64,000 bases of DNA, from NCBI GenBank assembly GCA_964370115.1, contig CAYJIA010000002.1, positions 19,266-83,265 on the forward strand, written 5' to 3'. This stretch comes from SIG603 sp964370115. GTDB lineage: Bacteria; Bacillota; Clostridia; Oscillospirales; Acutalibacteraceae. Positions 1 through 8,240 of this stretch are shown piece by piece. The stretch's first letter is position 1, and each line of letters starts with the position of its first letter. A program made the position numbers and the translations under genes. The notes below the pieces were generated by a model, which saw nothing but the letters and a program-made list of their open reading frames with translations, made no database searches and had not been told where the DNA came from.

Positions 1-300
1 ATGAGACGTGATGCAATACTGAGGGCAAGGGAGATTTACTCGAGGGCAAAACTTCCACATAACGAGTTTAGAACCGATCCGAGAGATGTAAACATAGAAG
101 CACCAGTTTCAAACGAAGTAGACGACAGTTCTATAACAAATTTTCTAAGTAGCATAACTTCAACAGGTTCGAGCAGTACATTAAATAATACATATTTACA
201 AGACGAAGAGTTAAAACTTATTTTATTTATAATAATTATTCTATGCCAAGAGAATGTAGACAGCGCGCTAATTTTTGCTCTTTTATACTTAATAAGCTGA
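1..300 (+). CDS. Small protein of unknown function with hydrophobic C-terminus
   Basis: Reads as 99 residues from an ATG at the first base of the window. No upstream sequence is visible, so the true start may lie outside. The N-terminal half is charged and polar and a Ser/Thr-rich linker follows. The last 30 or so residues form two short Ile/Leu-rich runs separated by an acidic/polar hinge (CQENVD), ending ALLYLIS. Small clostridial proteins with this kind of bipartite hydrophobic tail are common and uncharacterised, and I cannot assign a function. No lipobox or signal peptide is seen. It is followed by a repeat-filled gap, so it is probably the last gene of its transcript. Confidence 0.55.
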   Translation: MRRDAILRAREIYSRAKLPHNEFRTDPRDVNIEAPVSNEVDDSSITNFLSSITSTGSSSTLNNTYLQDEELKLILFIIIILCQENVDSALIFALLYLIS

Positions 301-556
301 AATGGTAATTGAAAATTGATAATTTAAAATTGATAATTGTGGTGAAAATCCTGCGGATTTTTTTGATTGTATTTTCTTTAATTTTGAATTAGTGGTGTAG
401 GGGCGGTCATTGGTGCCCGTTTTGTAGACAGTAAACCTAGCGGACGACCAATGGTCGTCCCTACTTTATTTATCACAGATAATTAGTAGGCAGAAAACTT
501 TGTGTTACGTGTAGGGGCTATCCTATGTGATAGCCCGAAAAGATTTCCACAAAAAT
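301..556. repeat. Intergenic hairpin repeats (both families)
   Basis: No gene seen. A family-1 hairpin (GAAAATCC/GGATTTT, about 344-362) follows an AATT-rich lead-in. Three family-2 hairpins come next: near 399-418; GGACGACC-AAT-GGTCGTCC at 442-460; and GGGCTATC-CTATGT-GATAGCCC at 515-536. Confidence 0.75.
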
Positions 557-796
557 TCAGAAATCAAACTTTCCTAAATAGATTTTCCTTTTTTTAGGTA
601 ATAAAATCTCGTCTGTAGTGACATTATATATTTTTGATAATAGTACAATACTTGTAAGGCTTGGTTCTGTTTTACCTGTTTCGTAATATGTATATGCCGA
701 TCGTGTAATGCCTAAGAAAGATGCAATCTCTGCCTGTGTCATACCACTTTTTTCTCTTAATTTTTTTAATCGTTTTGGAAGTTGCGTTTCAAACAT
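557..796 (-). CDS. Xre-family helix-turn-helix regulator
   Basis: A 79-residue protein made almost entirely of one HTH_3/Cro-CI domain. The fold is visible as KRLKKLREKSGMTQAEIAS followed by LGITRSAYTYYETGKTEPS, the classic recognition-helix pattern. A short basic tail (LPKKRK) follows. It has a good ribosome site (AAAGGTAG) before its ATG. It is transcribed divergently from a second Xre gene across about 110 bp containing an inverted repeat and a direct repeat, the usual layout of an autoregulated pair. The target genes are unknown; nothing links the pair to the phage cassette 33 kb away. Confidence 0.85.
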   Translation of the reverse strand: MFETQLPKRLKKLREKSGMTQAEIASFLGITRSAYTYYETGKTEPSLTSIVLLSKIYNVTTDEILLPKKRKIYLGKFDF

Positions 797-818
797 AATA
801 CTACCTTTTTAAATCAAT

Positions 819-876
819 AACAGTCCTACTGTTTATATTATAGGTCAATTTAACCATATTTTCAATAGGTCAATCT
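819..876. promoter_or_regulatory. Operator-like repeats between divergent Xre genes
   Basis: A perfect inverted repeat AACAGT-CCT-ACTGTT lies at 819-833, next to the start of the minus-strand regulator. A direct repeat ATAGGTCAATYT occurs at 840-851 and 865-876, a 25-bp period of roughly two and a half helical turns, close to the start of the plus-strand regulator. Assigning either repeat to either protein is inference. Confidence 0.5.
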
Positions 877-906
877 GCCATAATAATTAATGAGGTGTTG
901 TTAAAT

Positions 907-1122
907 ATGGATAGATTAAGAAATTTGCGCAAGGAAAAGGGTTTTACACAAATAAAAATGCAAATCCTTACAGGCATAGACCAAAGTGATTATTCCAAAA
1001 TTGAAAATGGAAAAAGACATTATACTTTTGAACAGTGCAGAAAAATTGCCATTGCCCTTGACACGAGCATGGATTATTTGGCAGGTTTAACCGACGAGAA
1101 AAAACCGTATACTAGAAGCTAA
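907..1122 (+). CDS. Xre-family helix-turn-helix regulator
   Basis: A single HTH_3 domain of 71 residues: DRLRNLRKEKGFTQIKMQILTG then the recognition region IDQSDYSKIENGKRHYTFEQ, ending DYLAGLTDEK. A GTG at 895 in frame is part of the ribosome site TGAGGTG (891-897), so the ATG at 907 is the better start. It is divergent to the 79-residue Xre gene, with candidate operators between them. Probably a DNA-binding repressor; its targets cannot be read from the sequence. A strong hairpin terminator follows. Confidence 0.85.
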   Translation: MDRLRNLRKEKGFTQIKMQILTGIDQSDYSKIENGKRHYTFEQCRKIAIALDTSMDYLAGLTDEKKPYTRS

Positions 1123-1169
1123 GGTGGTATAAAAGATTTCAACAAAATTAAAATACACATATAATCCAA

Positions 1170-1198
1170 AAATCGGGTGGAAAATTTCCACCCGATTT
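1170..1198. terminator. Rho-independent terminator after Xre gene
   Basis: Stem AAATCGGGTGG / CCACCCGATTT with a 7-base AT-rich loop. The flanks are AT-rich but the T-run is short. Confidence 0.6.
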
Positions 1199-1238
1199 CA
1201 CATCAATTATTAATTATTAACTATTAACTATTAATTAC

Positions 1239-1874
1239 TTAAATAACTTTATTATCCGCAAGTATCTCTGGTTTATAAATCATGCTGTCTTTTTCTGTAA
1301 TCTCGCGAATTACTCGACAAGGGTTTCCTGCCGCGAATGAATTCGCTGGTATGTCTTTTACTACCACACTTCCAGCGCCTATGACGCAGTTTTCACCGAT
1401 AGTCACACCAGGACAAATAACAACATTTGCACCAAGCCAACAGTCTTTTCCTACGGTCACAGGTTTTGCATAGCATAGATGCTTTGGATTTCCGTCTTTG
1501 TCTAGCATTGTTTTTCTCTCACTTGCTATCATTGGGTGAACAGGAGTCACAATAGTAACATTTGGTCCGAAATTGCAGTCGTCACCAATAGTAACTTTTG
1601 CATCGTCTTGCACAGTGAAATTAAAATTGATAAAACAGCCTTTTCCTATAGTCGTATGTTTGCCATAGTGGAAAGTAATAGGCCCTTGTAAAAAACTGCC
1701 CTCGCCTAAAAAGCCAAGTATCTCGCTTAAAATTTCCGCCCTTTCCTCCACTTGATTTTCATATAAGCGGTTGAAATCTTTGTTTAAGTTATGCGTTTTA
1801 AGCTTAATTGCTTTTAAATCTGGGTCTGCTGGACTAAAAAGTATGCCTTGCTCAATTTTCTGTTCTTCCCTCAT
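1239..1874 (-). CDS. Sugar O-acetyltransferase, maltose/galactoside acetyltransferase family
   Basis: A 211-residue acyltransferase of the LacA/Maa/NodL type that transfers acetyl from acetyl-CoA to a sugar hydroxyl. The N-terminal helical region (to about residue 60, with RLYENQVEER) matches the Mac domain. Left-handed beta-helix hexapeptide repeats follow (for example IGKGCFINFNF, IGDDCNFGPNV, VTIGENCVIGAGSVV). The probable catalytic His is in VHPM, about residue 113. The ribosome site AAAGGGTG precedes the ATG. It is the last gene of a minus-strand run behind nagB (25-bp gap), which suggests a link to amino-sugar handling. The exact acceptor sugar cannot be told. Confidence 0.88.
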   Translation of the reverse strand: MREEQKIEQGILFSPADPDLKAIKLKTHNLNKDFNRLYENQVEERAEILSEILGFLGEGSFLQGPITFHYGKHTTIGKGCFINFNFTVQDDAKVTIGDDCNFGPNVTIVTPVHPMIASERKTMLDKDGNPKHLCYAKPVTVGKDCWLGANVVICPGVTIGENCVIGAGSVVVKDIPANSFAAGNPCRVIREITEKDSMIYKPEILADNKVI

Positions 1875-1899
1875 ATCAAAAACACCCTTTCTTTATAGA

Positions 1900-2601
1900 T
1901 TAAACCGTAATAATAGTTACGTCGTGGTGGAACTGAAGTACCGATGCAGGCACGTCAGTTGTTACTTTTCCATACATTGCACGTTCAATTATGTCGCCTT
2001 TGTCTGCACCTGCTATTAGCAGGATTTTTTTTGCCCTAAGTATGGTGCCTATGCCCATGGTTATTGCTTGTTTTGGCACTTCTTCTTCATTTTCAAACAA
2101 TCTAGCATTTGCTGTAATTGTGCTTTCAGTTAAATTGGCACCATGAACAAAACGTGGAAATCTGTCGCAAGGTTCGTTAAAACCTATGTGACCGTTATGC
2201 CCTATTCCCAAAAGTTGTAAGTCCACGTTACCCATACTTTGTATAAGCTTTTCATAGTCCTCACACTCTTTTTCTAGGTCGTCTGCCATTCCGTTTGGCA
2301 CGTGTGTATTTTCCTTGTTGATATTAACTTTATCAAATAAGTGTTCATTCATAAAATATCTGTAGCTTTGTGGGTGAGTTCCAGCAAGGCCGTAATATTC
2401 GTCTAGGTTAACTGTTTTTACCTGAGAAAAATCTAGCAGACCTTTATTGTAATCCTCAACCAAATGCTTGTAGACACCAATTGGAGAAGAACCCGTTGCA
2501 AGGCCTAGTACCGATTTTGGATTTGACAAAACTTGTGCTGCAATAATTCTAGATGCCAAAGTGCTCATTTCTTCGTAACTTTTTACTTTAATAATATTCA
2601 T
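1900..2601 (-). CDS. nagB: Glucosamine-6-phosphate deaminase
   Basis: Converts glucosamine-6-phosphate to fructose-6-phosphate and ammonia, the last step of amino-sugar catabolism. The family signature LGIGHNGHIGFNEP spans residues about 131-144 with the catalytic His at about 138, and the catalytic Asp sits in NLDEYYGL at about 67. Phosphate-binding LATGSSP is at 34-40. At 233 residues it is close to the short Bacillus-type enzyme and lacks the allosteric C-terminal extension of the E. coli form. The ribosome site GGAGGATA is strong. It lies 15 bp after the MATE gene and just before an acetyltransferase, presumably one transcript. No nagA is nearby. Confidence 0.95.
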   Translation of the reverse strand: MNIIKVKSYEEMSTLASRIIAAQVLSNPKSVLGLATGSSPIGVYKHLVEDYNKGLLDFSQVKTVNLDEYYGLAGTHPQSYRYFMNEHLFDKVNINKENTHVPNGMADDLEKECEDYEKLIQSMGNVDLQLLGIGHNGHIGFNEPCDRFPRFVHGANLTESTITANARLFENEEEVPKQAITMGIGTILRAKKILLIAGADKGDIIERAMYGKVTTDVPASVLQFHHDVTIITV

Positions 2602-2616
2602 ATTTATTATCCTCCT

Positions 2617-3987
2617 TTATGCTTTCTTTTTTGTGTCTCGAGTTAAATTTTTAATCCAGTTATAATTTCTATTTATCTTTACAACGGCTACAAAGCATTT
2701 TAGTATTTGGTCACATTTTAGGCAAGCAAACACAATCCACGGTGCCGCACCTAACATTAGTGCTATTATTGACGATGGAATGACCACTAAAAATACAAAT
2801 ATCGTGTCGTTTTTAAAGACAAAGCTTATGTCTCCGCCTGATTTAACCAGCCCAAACAGACAAGCCGCCTGATAGCAAGTACCTATAATCGTAATGCTTA
2901 TTACATTGATAAATTGCTTAGAGTAGCCAACTGCCTCGGGGCTTATGTCGTATAGTGAAATAAATCCGTCTCGAAGGAAAAACACCACTGCACCGGATAT
3001 CACACCTACTACTAAGAACATAATTTGAACTGTTTTTGCAATTTCCTTTACTTTTTCTATCTTGCCCTCGCCCACTGTTTTTCCGACTATTATGCCGACA
3101 CCGCCAGATAGACCTGTCATCCAGATATATACCATGTTGTGAAGCATTCCTGCAACTGCTGTCGCCGCTATAACCTCTGCGGAAAATCTGCCTAAAATAA
3201 TTGTGTTTGCAATCATATTGCAACCCCAAACAACTTGTCCACCAAAGACGGGCAAGCCGTACTTGATGAAATCTTTAAATATCACTTTGTCGTGACTTAC
3301 TATGTCTTTTAGAGTTAGTTTTAGCTTTTTATCCCTAAATTTTACATAGTATAGTACAAATGCAAACTCCACTCCTCTTGAAATTAGAGTTGCAATCGCT
3401 GCGCCCTTTACTCCCATTGCAGGAATTACGCCCTCGATACCAAAAATTAGTAAATAGTTAAGCCCTACATTAACGAATAATGCCATTATAGAAACATAGA
3501 GTCCGAGTTTTGCTGTTTCTACACTTCTTAATGAAGCAATAAACATTTGAGTAAATGCAAAGAGCAAATATGAGAAACCGACTATTCTAAGATAAACTTC
3601 GCCCTCTTTTATGACATTAATATCATTTGTCAAAAGGCTTAAAACTTGATGTGGAAAAATTGTCGCCGCAAGTGTAAACAAAAGTCCACATACCAGTGCA
3701 AACTTAAATGCGACACCGGAAATTTTCTTTATACTGTCCACGTCTTTTTTTCCCCAGTACTGAGCACCAAGGATTAGTATTGCGCCCTCGATTCCAACCG
3801 TAAAAATTTGCAAAACTGTTTGTACTTGATTTCCCATGTACACGCCCGACACCGCATTGTCACCAAGCGAGCCTATCATTAAGTTATCGGCAAAACCTAC
3901 CATAAAGGTGATTAGGTTTTGTAGCGAAATAGGCACAGCGAGCGCCAAAAGCGTTTTGTAAAAGGATCTATCCCTTGAAATGAGCAT
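2617..3987 (-). CDS. MATE-family efflux transporter
   Basis: A 456-residue integral membrane protein with about 12 hydrophobic segments in the two-half MATE arrangement. The N-terminal half starts FYKTLLALAVPISLQNLITF, with QYWGKKD after the second segment. MATE proteins expel cationic drugs or metabolites by Na+ or H+ antiport. The ribosome site GGGGGA precedes the ATG. It lies 93 bp downstream of rsmG and just upstream of nagB, heading the nagB transcript or continuing from the mnmE operon. The substrate is unknown. It is one of three MATE genes in this window. Confidence 0.92.
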   Translation of the reverse strand: MLISRDRSFYKTLLALAVPISLQNLITFMVGFADNLMIGSLGDNAVSGVYMGNQVQTVLQIFTVGIEGAILILGAQYWGKKDVDSIKKISGVAFKFALVCGLLFTLAATIFPHQVLSLLTNDINVIKEGEVYLRIVGFSYLLFAFTQMFIASLRSVETAKLGLYVSIMALFVNVGLNYLLIFGIEGVIPAMGVKGAAIATLISRGVEFAFVLYYVKFRDKKLKLTLKDIVSHDKVIFKDFIKYGLPVFGGQVVWGCNMIANTIILGRFSAEVIAATAVAGMLHNMVYIWMTGLSGGVGIIVGKTVGEGKIEKVKEIAKTVQIMFLVVGVISGAVVFFLRDGFISLYDISPEAVGYSKQFINVISITIIGTCYQAACLFGLVKSGGDISFVFKNDTIFVFLVVIPSSIIALMLGAAPWIVFACLKCDQILKCFVAVVKINRNYNWIKNLTRDTKKKA

Positions 3988-4080
3988 AAAATATATTCCC
4001 CCAAATTTATTTATTTTCTATCTTAACATATTATATTTACCGAATAAAGCCAGTTTATCTATAAAAGTATTACAATTCTA

Positions 4081-4803
4081 TTATAATGGAGATTTAGAAA
4101 TTTTAGAGCCGTGTCTTGGGTATTTTTCGGGGGTTGGTTTTACCTTTTCAAAGATAGAAATATTTCTTTCACTTTTCTCTAAATCGGGTAAATAAAGTGT
4201 TTCTGATTTTGCAAGCTTTGCGCCCAAGGTCGTTACAGCCTTTTGCCCAGCTTTTAGCTCTTCGTCAAATTTTGGCCCTTTCATGCTGACAAATTTTCCG
4301 CCGACTTTCACAAGTGGTATGCAGTACTCGGACAAAACACTCAGCTTTGCCACTGCCCTTGCACAGGATATGTCAAACTGCTCTCTAAGCTCTTCGTCTC
4401 TTCCCGCGTCCTCTGCCCTCATGTGGATATAGTCAAGTTCAAGACCTAGCTCTTCGCCTAATGCTTTTAAGAAAACCAGTCTCTTATTAAGTGAATCGAG
4501 CAAGGTCATTTTAATGTCGGGTCTGACTATTTTTATTACCACTCCAGGAAAACCGGCACCAGTGCCGACGTCTATGAAGCTTGAGTTTTGCGGTATGTCT
4601 ACGGTTTTTAATAGATATAGGCTGTCGATGAAGTGTTTAATGATTACGTCTTTAGGCTCTGTAATGGCCGTAAGATTAACTTTTTCATTCCACTCGACTA
4701 GCATTTCTAAATATCTAATCAGTTTTTCAGCCTGATTTTCAGAAATCTCTATTTCTTCGCTTTCGCAACTTGCGATAAGGAAGTCTAAAATTTTATTGTC
4801 CAA
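4081..4803 (-). CDS. rsmG: 16S rRNA (guanine-527-N7)-methyltransferase
   Basis: Methylates N7 of G527 in 16S rRNA using SAM. The SAM-binding loop DVGTGAGFPG and the following LLDSLNKRLVFL are clear, and SCARAVAKL is the RsmG-typical motif. A longer frame starts at a TTG at 4827. A TTG at 4803 sits 6 bases after the ribosome site AAAGGT (4811-4816), gives 240 residues (the B. subtilis enzyme has 239) and reduces the overlap with the mnmG stop to 11 bp, so I prefer it. It is translationally coupled to mnmG, as in many Firmicutes. Confidence 0.95.
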   Translation of the reverse strand: MDNKILDFLIASCESEEIEISENQAEKLIRYLEMLVEWNEKVNLTAITEPKDVIIKHFIDSLYLLKTVDIPQNSSFIDVGTGAGFPGVVIKIVRPDIKMTLLDSLNKRLVFLKALGEELGLELDYIHMRAEDAGRDEELREQFDISCARAVAKLSVLSEYCIPLVKVGGKFVSMKGPKFDEELKAGQKAVTTLGAKLAKSETLYLPDLEKSERNISIFEKVKPTPEKYPRHGSKISKSPL

Positions 4804-6673
4804 TATTTTCACCTTTAGTCGTTGCAAGATAAATTAGTAGTACCGAAATATCCGCAGGGCTTACTCCCGAAATCCTAGACGCTCTTGCTATATTTTCGGG
4901 TCTTATTTTGTTTAATTTTTCCACAGCCTCTATCCTTAGGCCTTTTATATTTTGATAATCTATATTTTGTGGAAGCTTTTTCTTCTCAAGCTTTTTCATT
5001 TGCTGAATATCTTCTTTTTGCCTTTTAATATATCCCATGTACTTTATCTCTATTTCCACAGCTTCAAAGACATAGTTTGAATAATTTGGGCGTGTTACAT
5101 CTATTTTTTCCAAATCTTTGTATTTTATTTGCGGACGCTTTAACAAATCGCTGAGCCTTACGCCTGTTGTCACTTCAGATGTTTCACGTGAAACAAGTAT
5201 GTCGTTTAGCTCTTTAGTTGGCTTAATTACTGTGTTTTCACAGCGCTTTAGCTCTGTTTCTTTTTGCTCTTGCTTTAATAAATAATCATTCCAGCGCTCG
5301 TCTGAGATTAGCCCTAGCTCTCGCCCAAGAGGTGTGAGTCTTTCGTCGGCGTTGTCTTGCCTTAGTATTAGTCTATACTCAGAACGCGAGGTCATCATTC
5401 TATATGGGTCTGAGCAACCTTTTGTGATTAGATCGTCTATAAGTGTGCCTATATATGAGTTATCTCTACCCAATATAAATTTTTCCTTGCCAAGAACTTT
5501 AAGTGCGGCGTTAACTCCTGCGACAAACCCTTGCGCCGCAGCTTCTTCATATCCCGACGAACCGTTGAACTGTCCTGCGCCATAAAGTCCGCTATGCTCT
5601 TTAAACTCCAAGCAAGCGTCCATTTGTGTCGGGTCTACACAGTCGTACTCAATTGCATAGGCAAAGCGCATGATTTGCACATTTTCAAGTCCTTTTATAG
5701 AACGATAAAATGCAACTTGAACATCTTCTGGTAATGAGGAGCTCATACCCTGTAAATACATCTCTTCTGTATTTGTTCCACAAGGCTCTATGAAAAGTTG
5801 ATGCCTAGGTTTTTCTGAAAATCTCACCACTTTATCCTCAATGCTCGGGCAATACCTAGGCCCTGCACCCTCAATTATGCCTCCATACAGTGGCGAGCGG
5901 TGGATATTTTCCATAATTATATCTTTCGTCTTTGAATTTGTCCAAGTGATATGGCAAACCTCGGTGTTTTTAAGTTCTTCTTTTGTATCATAAGAAAACG
6001 GTACTATTGGCTTGTCGCCTTCTTGTTCTTCTAGTTCAGAAAAATCTATCGAGCCCCTGTGAACTCTCGCTGGTGTTCCAGTCTTAAATCTTCTGAGCGA
6101 TAGGCCAAGGTTTTTCAAAGATTTTGCTAAAAATGTTGCTGGGAACATTCCGTCTGGGCCACTGTCGTAGCTTAGGTCGCCTAAGTATATCTTGCCACCT
6201 AAAAATGTGCCAGTAGCCAAAATTACAGTGTTGCACTTGTGTACTGCGCCTGTTCTTGTCTCTAAAAGCCAAAAATCACCCTCTTTTTTAAGGTCTACTA
6301 CCTCGGCTTGAATTAGGCTAAGTCTTTCTTGCTTTTCAAGCTTATGCTTCATAATTTGCATATACTTGTTTCTATCTATTTGTGCCCTAAGTGAATGTAC
6401 CGCTGGACCTTTGCCTAGATTTAGCATACGGCTTTGCAGTGTAGATTTGTCGGCAGTTTTTCCCATTTCACCGCCTAGAGCGTCTACTTCTCGCACTAAA
6501 TGGCCTTTTGCCGTTCCGCCTATGCTAGGGTTGCAAGGGCAGTTTCCAACGGCGTCCATGTTAATTGTAAAAACAGCAGTGGTGCAGCCAAGCCTTGCGC
6601 TTGCAAGCCCTGCCTCAATTCCCGCGTGTCCTGCGCCGATTACGGCGACTTCATAACTCTCTGATATATACAT
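4793..6673 (-). CDS. mnmG: tRNA uridine-5-carboxymethylaminomethyl modification enzyme MnmG (GidA)
   Basis: An FAD-dependent partner of MnmE that installs the 5-aminomethyl-type modification on U34 of tRNAs reading NNA/NNG codons. The dinucleotide-binding motif GAGHAG is at residues 13-18. The family signatures GNCPCNPSIGG and GPRYCPSIEDKVVRF are both present. At 626 residues it matches the E. coli length (629), and the C-terminal helical domain that contacts MnmE is complete (ASRISGVSPADISVLLIYL). The gene is 17 bp from mnmE and overlaps rsmG. A perfect parS site is embedded in its coding sequence at 5180-5195. Confidence 0.97.
   Translation of the reverse strand: MYISESYEVAVIGAGHAGIEAGLASARLGCTTAVFTINMDAVGNCPCNPSIGGTAKGHLVREVDALGGEMGKTADKSTLQSRMLNLGKGPAVHSLRAQIDRNKYMQIMKHKLEKQERLSLIQAEVVDLKKEGDFWLLETRTGAVHKCNTVILATGTFLGGKIYLGDLSYDSGPDGMFPATFLAKSLKNLGLSLRRFKTGTPARVHRGSIDFSELEEQEGDKPIVPFSYDTKEELKNTEVCHITWTNSKTKDIIMENIHRSPLYGGIIEGAGPRYCPSIEDKVVRFSEKPRHQLFIEPCGTNTEEMYLQGMSSSLPEDVQVAFYRSIKGLENVQIMRFAYAIEYDCVDPTQMDACLEFKEHSGLYGAGQFNGSSGYEEAAAQGFVAGVNAALKVLGKEKFILGRDNSYIGTLIDDLITKGCSDPYRMMTSRSEYRLILRQDNADERLTPLGRELGLISDERWNDYLLKQEQKETELKRCENTVIKPTKELNDILVSRETSEVTTGVRLSDLLKRPQIKYKDLEKIDVTRPNYSNYVFEAVEIEIKYMGYIKRQKEDIQQMKKLEKKKLPQNIDYQNIKGLRIEAVEKLNKIRPENIARASRISGVSPADISVLLIYLATTKGENIGQ
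5180..5195. promoter_or_regulatory. parS centromere site inside mnmG
   Basis: TGTTTCACGTGAAACA, a perfect 16-bp match to the conserved bacterial parS palindrome recognised by ParB/Spo0J. It reads through as sense codons of mnmG. With the second site at 9245 it flags this stretch as the ParB-loading, origin-proximal zone. Confidence 0.9.
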
Positions 6674-6690
6674 CTTAATTTCCTATCTAT

Positions 6691-8070
6691 TTATTTTCCT
6701 ACGCAGAATTTTTCAAACACTGCATTAACTACTTCTTCGCTGACACTTTTTCCGCTTAATTCTAGTAGTGCCTTTATAGCATCTTCAACACAAACCGTAA
6801 CGGCGTCTAGAGTCATACCCATTTGGTACGCAAAATCTGCCTCCTTGACACTGTCAAAAGCCCTAAGAGCAGTTTCCTTTTGTCTTAAAGTATTTAAAAC
6901 TGCAACAGAGGCGTCGAGGTTTTCGGTGTGGAAGATTTTCTCCACGGCATCGGTAAGCTCTTGTAGCCCCGTTCCACTGAGAGCAGAAATGTACACTACA
7001 TACTCAAAGTTTTGTTCAATAAACTGAGTGTCTACCCTGCTTTCTAAATCGCTTTTATTTATAACAGCAATGCTAGGAACATCTTTTAAATCTTCAATCA
7101 TCTTGATATCGTCGCTGTTTAGCTCCTCTGAAAAATCAAAGACTGCAAAAACAAGCTGGGCAGTTTGCATTTTATCTCTTGCAATTTTTACTCCTATGCT
7201 CTCGACAGGGTCGTCGGTTTCTCTAATTCCAGCAGTGTCAGAGAGGTTAAGCGCTATGTTTCCTAGCATCACACTTTCCTCTACCACGTCTCTCGTCGTG
7301 CCTGCTATGTGAGTGACAATTGATTTTTGACAGCCAGCAAGCAAATTCATCAATGTAGACTTACCTGCATTTGGTCTTCCGACTATTGCCGTGTGAACTC
7401 CGTCTTTTAGAATTTTTCCCGCTCCGAAAGAATTTAGCAAAGTTTCTATTTCAATTATTGATAATGCAAGCGAGTCTTTAAGCATTTGCTCATCTATTTG
7501 TGGAACGTCGTCGTCTGGGTAGTCAGCCCATGCGCTAAGGTGAGATGCTATGGTGATTAAATTTTCAGTCACAGTGTCGACTTTTTTAGAAAGTAAACCA
7601 TCTTTTGCACCCATGGCGAGTCTTGCAGATTGCTTATTTTTTGCGCTTATGATATCCATTACCGCTTCGGCCTGAGTCAAATCCATTTTCCCATTTAGAA
7701 ATGCCCTTTTAGAAAATTCACCTGCCTGTGCAGTCCTCGCACCTGCATTTATTACTAAATCTAATACCTGAGACAAAATAAAACTGCCGCCATGGCAAGA
7801 AAGTTCAACCACATTTTCGCCAGTATAACTCTTTGGTGCAACAAAATTTAGGGCTATAGCTTCATCAATTTTATTACCAGTCTCGTCCACAATTTTACCA
7901 TATAAAAATGTATTCTCAGCACTTCTTTCAAGGCTTGCTCCATTTTTTGTCGGAACAAAAATTTTGTCCGCAATTTCCTGTGCCCTGCTACCAGAAATAC
8001 GTATTATTCCAACAGCCGACGGCGCCTGTGCAGTGGTTATAGCGGCTATGGTTTCCAAGTTCAAACTCAT
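6691..8070 (-). CDS. mnmE: tRNA modification GTPase MnmE (TrmE/ThdF)
   Basis: A GTPase that works with MnmG on U34 of tRNA. An N-terminal formyl-THF-binding domain (ETIAAITT, GIIRISG) is followed by a helical domain. A Ras-like G domain is inserted: G1 GRPNAGKS, G3 DTAGIRET, G4 NKSD. The C-terminus FCVGK carries the invariant Cys of the CxGK motif. A longer frame runs to 8127. The ATG at 8070 has a ribosome site (CGGAGAA) and matches the family N-terminus, giving 459 residues. A consensus-like promoter lies just upstream. The gene is divergent from noc, which is not the usual order. Confidence 0.96.
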   Translation of the reverse strand: MSLNLETIAAITTAQAPSAVGIIRISGSRAQEIADKIFVPTKNGASLERSAENTFLYGKIVDETGNKIDEAIALNFVAPKSYTGENVVELSCHGGSFILSQVLDLVINAGARTAQAGEFSKRAFLNGKMDLTQAEAVMDIISAKNKQSARLAMGAKDGLLSKKVDTVTENLITIASHLSAWADYPDDDVPQIDEQMLKDSLALSIIEIETLLNSFGAGKILKDGVHTAIVGRPNAGKSTLMNLLAGCQKSIVTHIAGTTRDVVEESVMLGNIALNLSDTAGIRETDDPVESIGVKIARDKMQTAQLVFAVFDFSEELNSDDIKMIEDLKDVPSIAVINKSDLESRVDTQFIEQNFEYVVYISALSGTGLQELTDAVEKIFHTENLDASVAVLNTLRQKETALRAFDSVKEADFAYQMGMTLDAVTVCVEDAIKALLELSGKSVSEEVVNAVFEKFCVGK

Positions 8071-8098
8071 AAAATTCTCCGTTTCGATTAATACTACT

Positions 8099-8127
8099 AT
8101 TTTACAACTTTTTAAGGATATTTTCAA
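8099..8127 (-). promoter_or_regulatory. Sigma-A promoter for mnmE operon
   Basis: On the minus strand: -35 TTGAAA (8122-8127), 17-bp spacer, -10 TAAAAT (8099-8104), about 30 bases before the mnmE ATG. Confidence 0.65.
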
Positions 8128-8196
8128 GTGGATAAGGCAAGTCGGAAATAAAAAAATTCATGCCGACATAATTAAACATTTTTTTCGCAATTACTA

Positions 8197-8205
8197 TGAT
8201 ATTAT
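8197..8205 (+). promoter_or_regulatory. Extended -10 element for noc
   Basis: TGA-TATTAT, an extended -10 about 35 bases before the noc ATG. No convincing -35 is visible. Confidence 0.35.
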
Positions 8206-8240
8206 CTCATTAAAGAAATTCATTAAAAGGAGCGGAAAAA

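Noticed and set aside
4804..4827. Longer rsmG starting at TTG 4827
   Set aside because: The nearer TTG at 4803 has a proper AAAGGT site and gives the family length.
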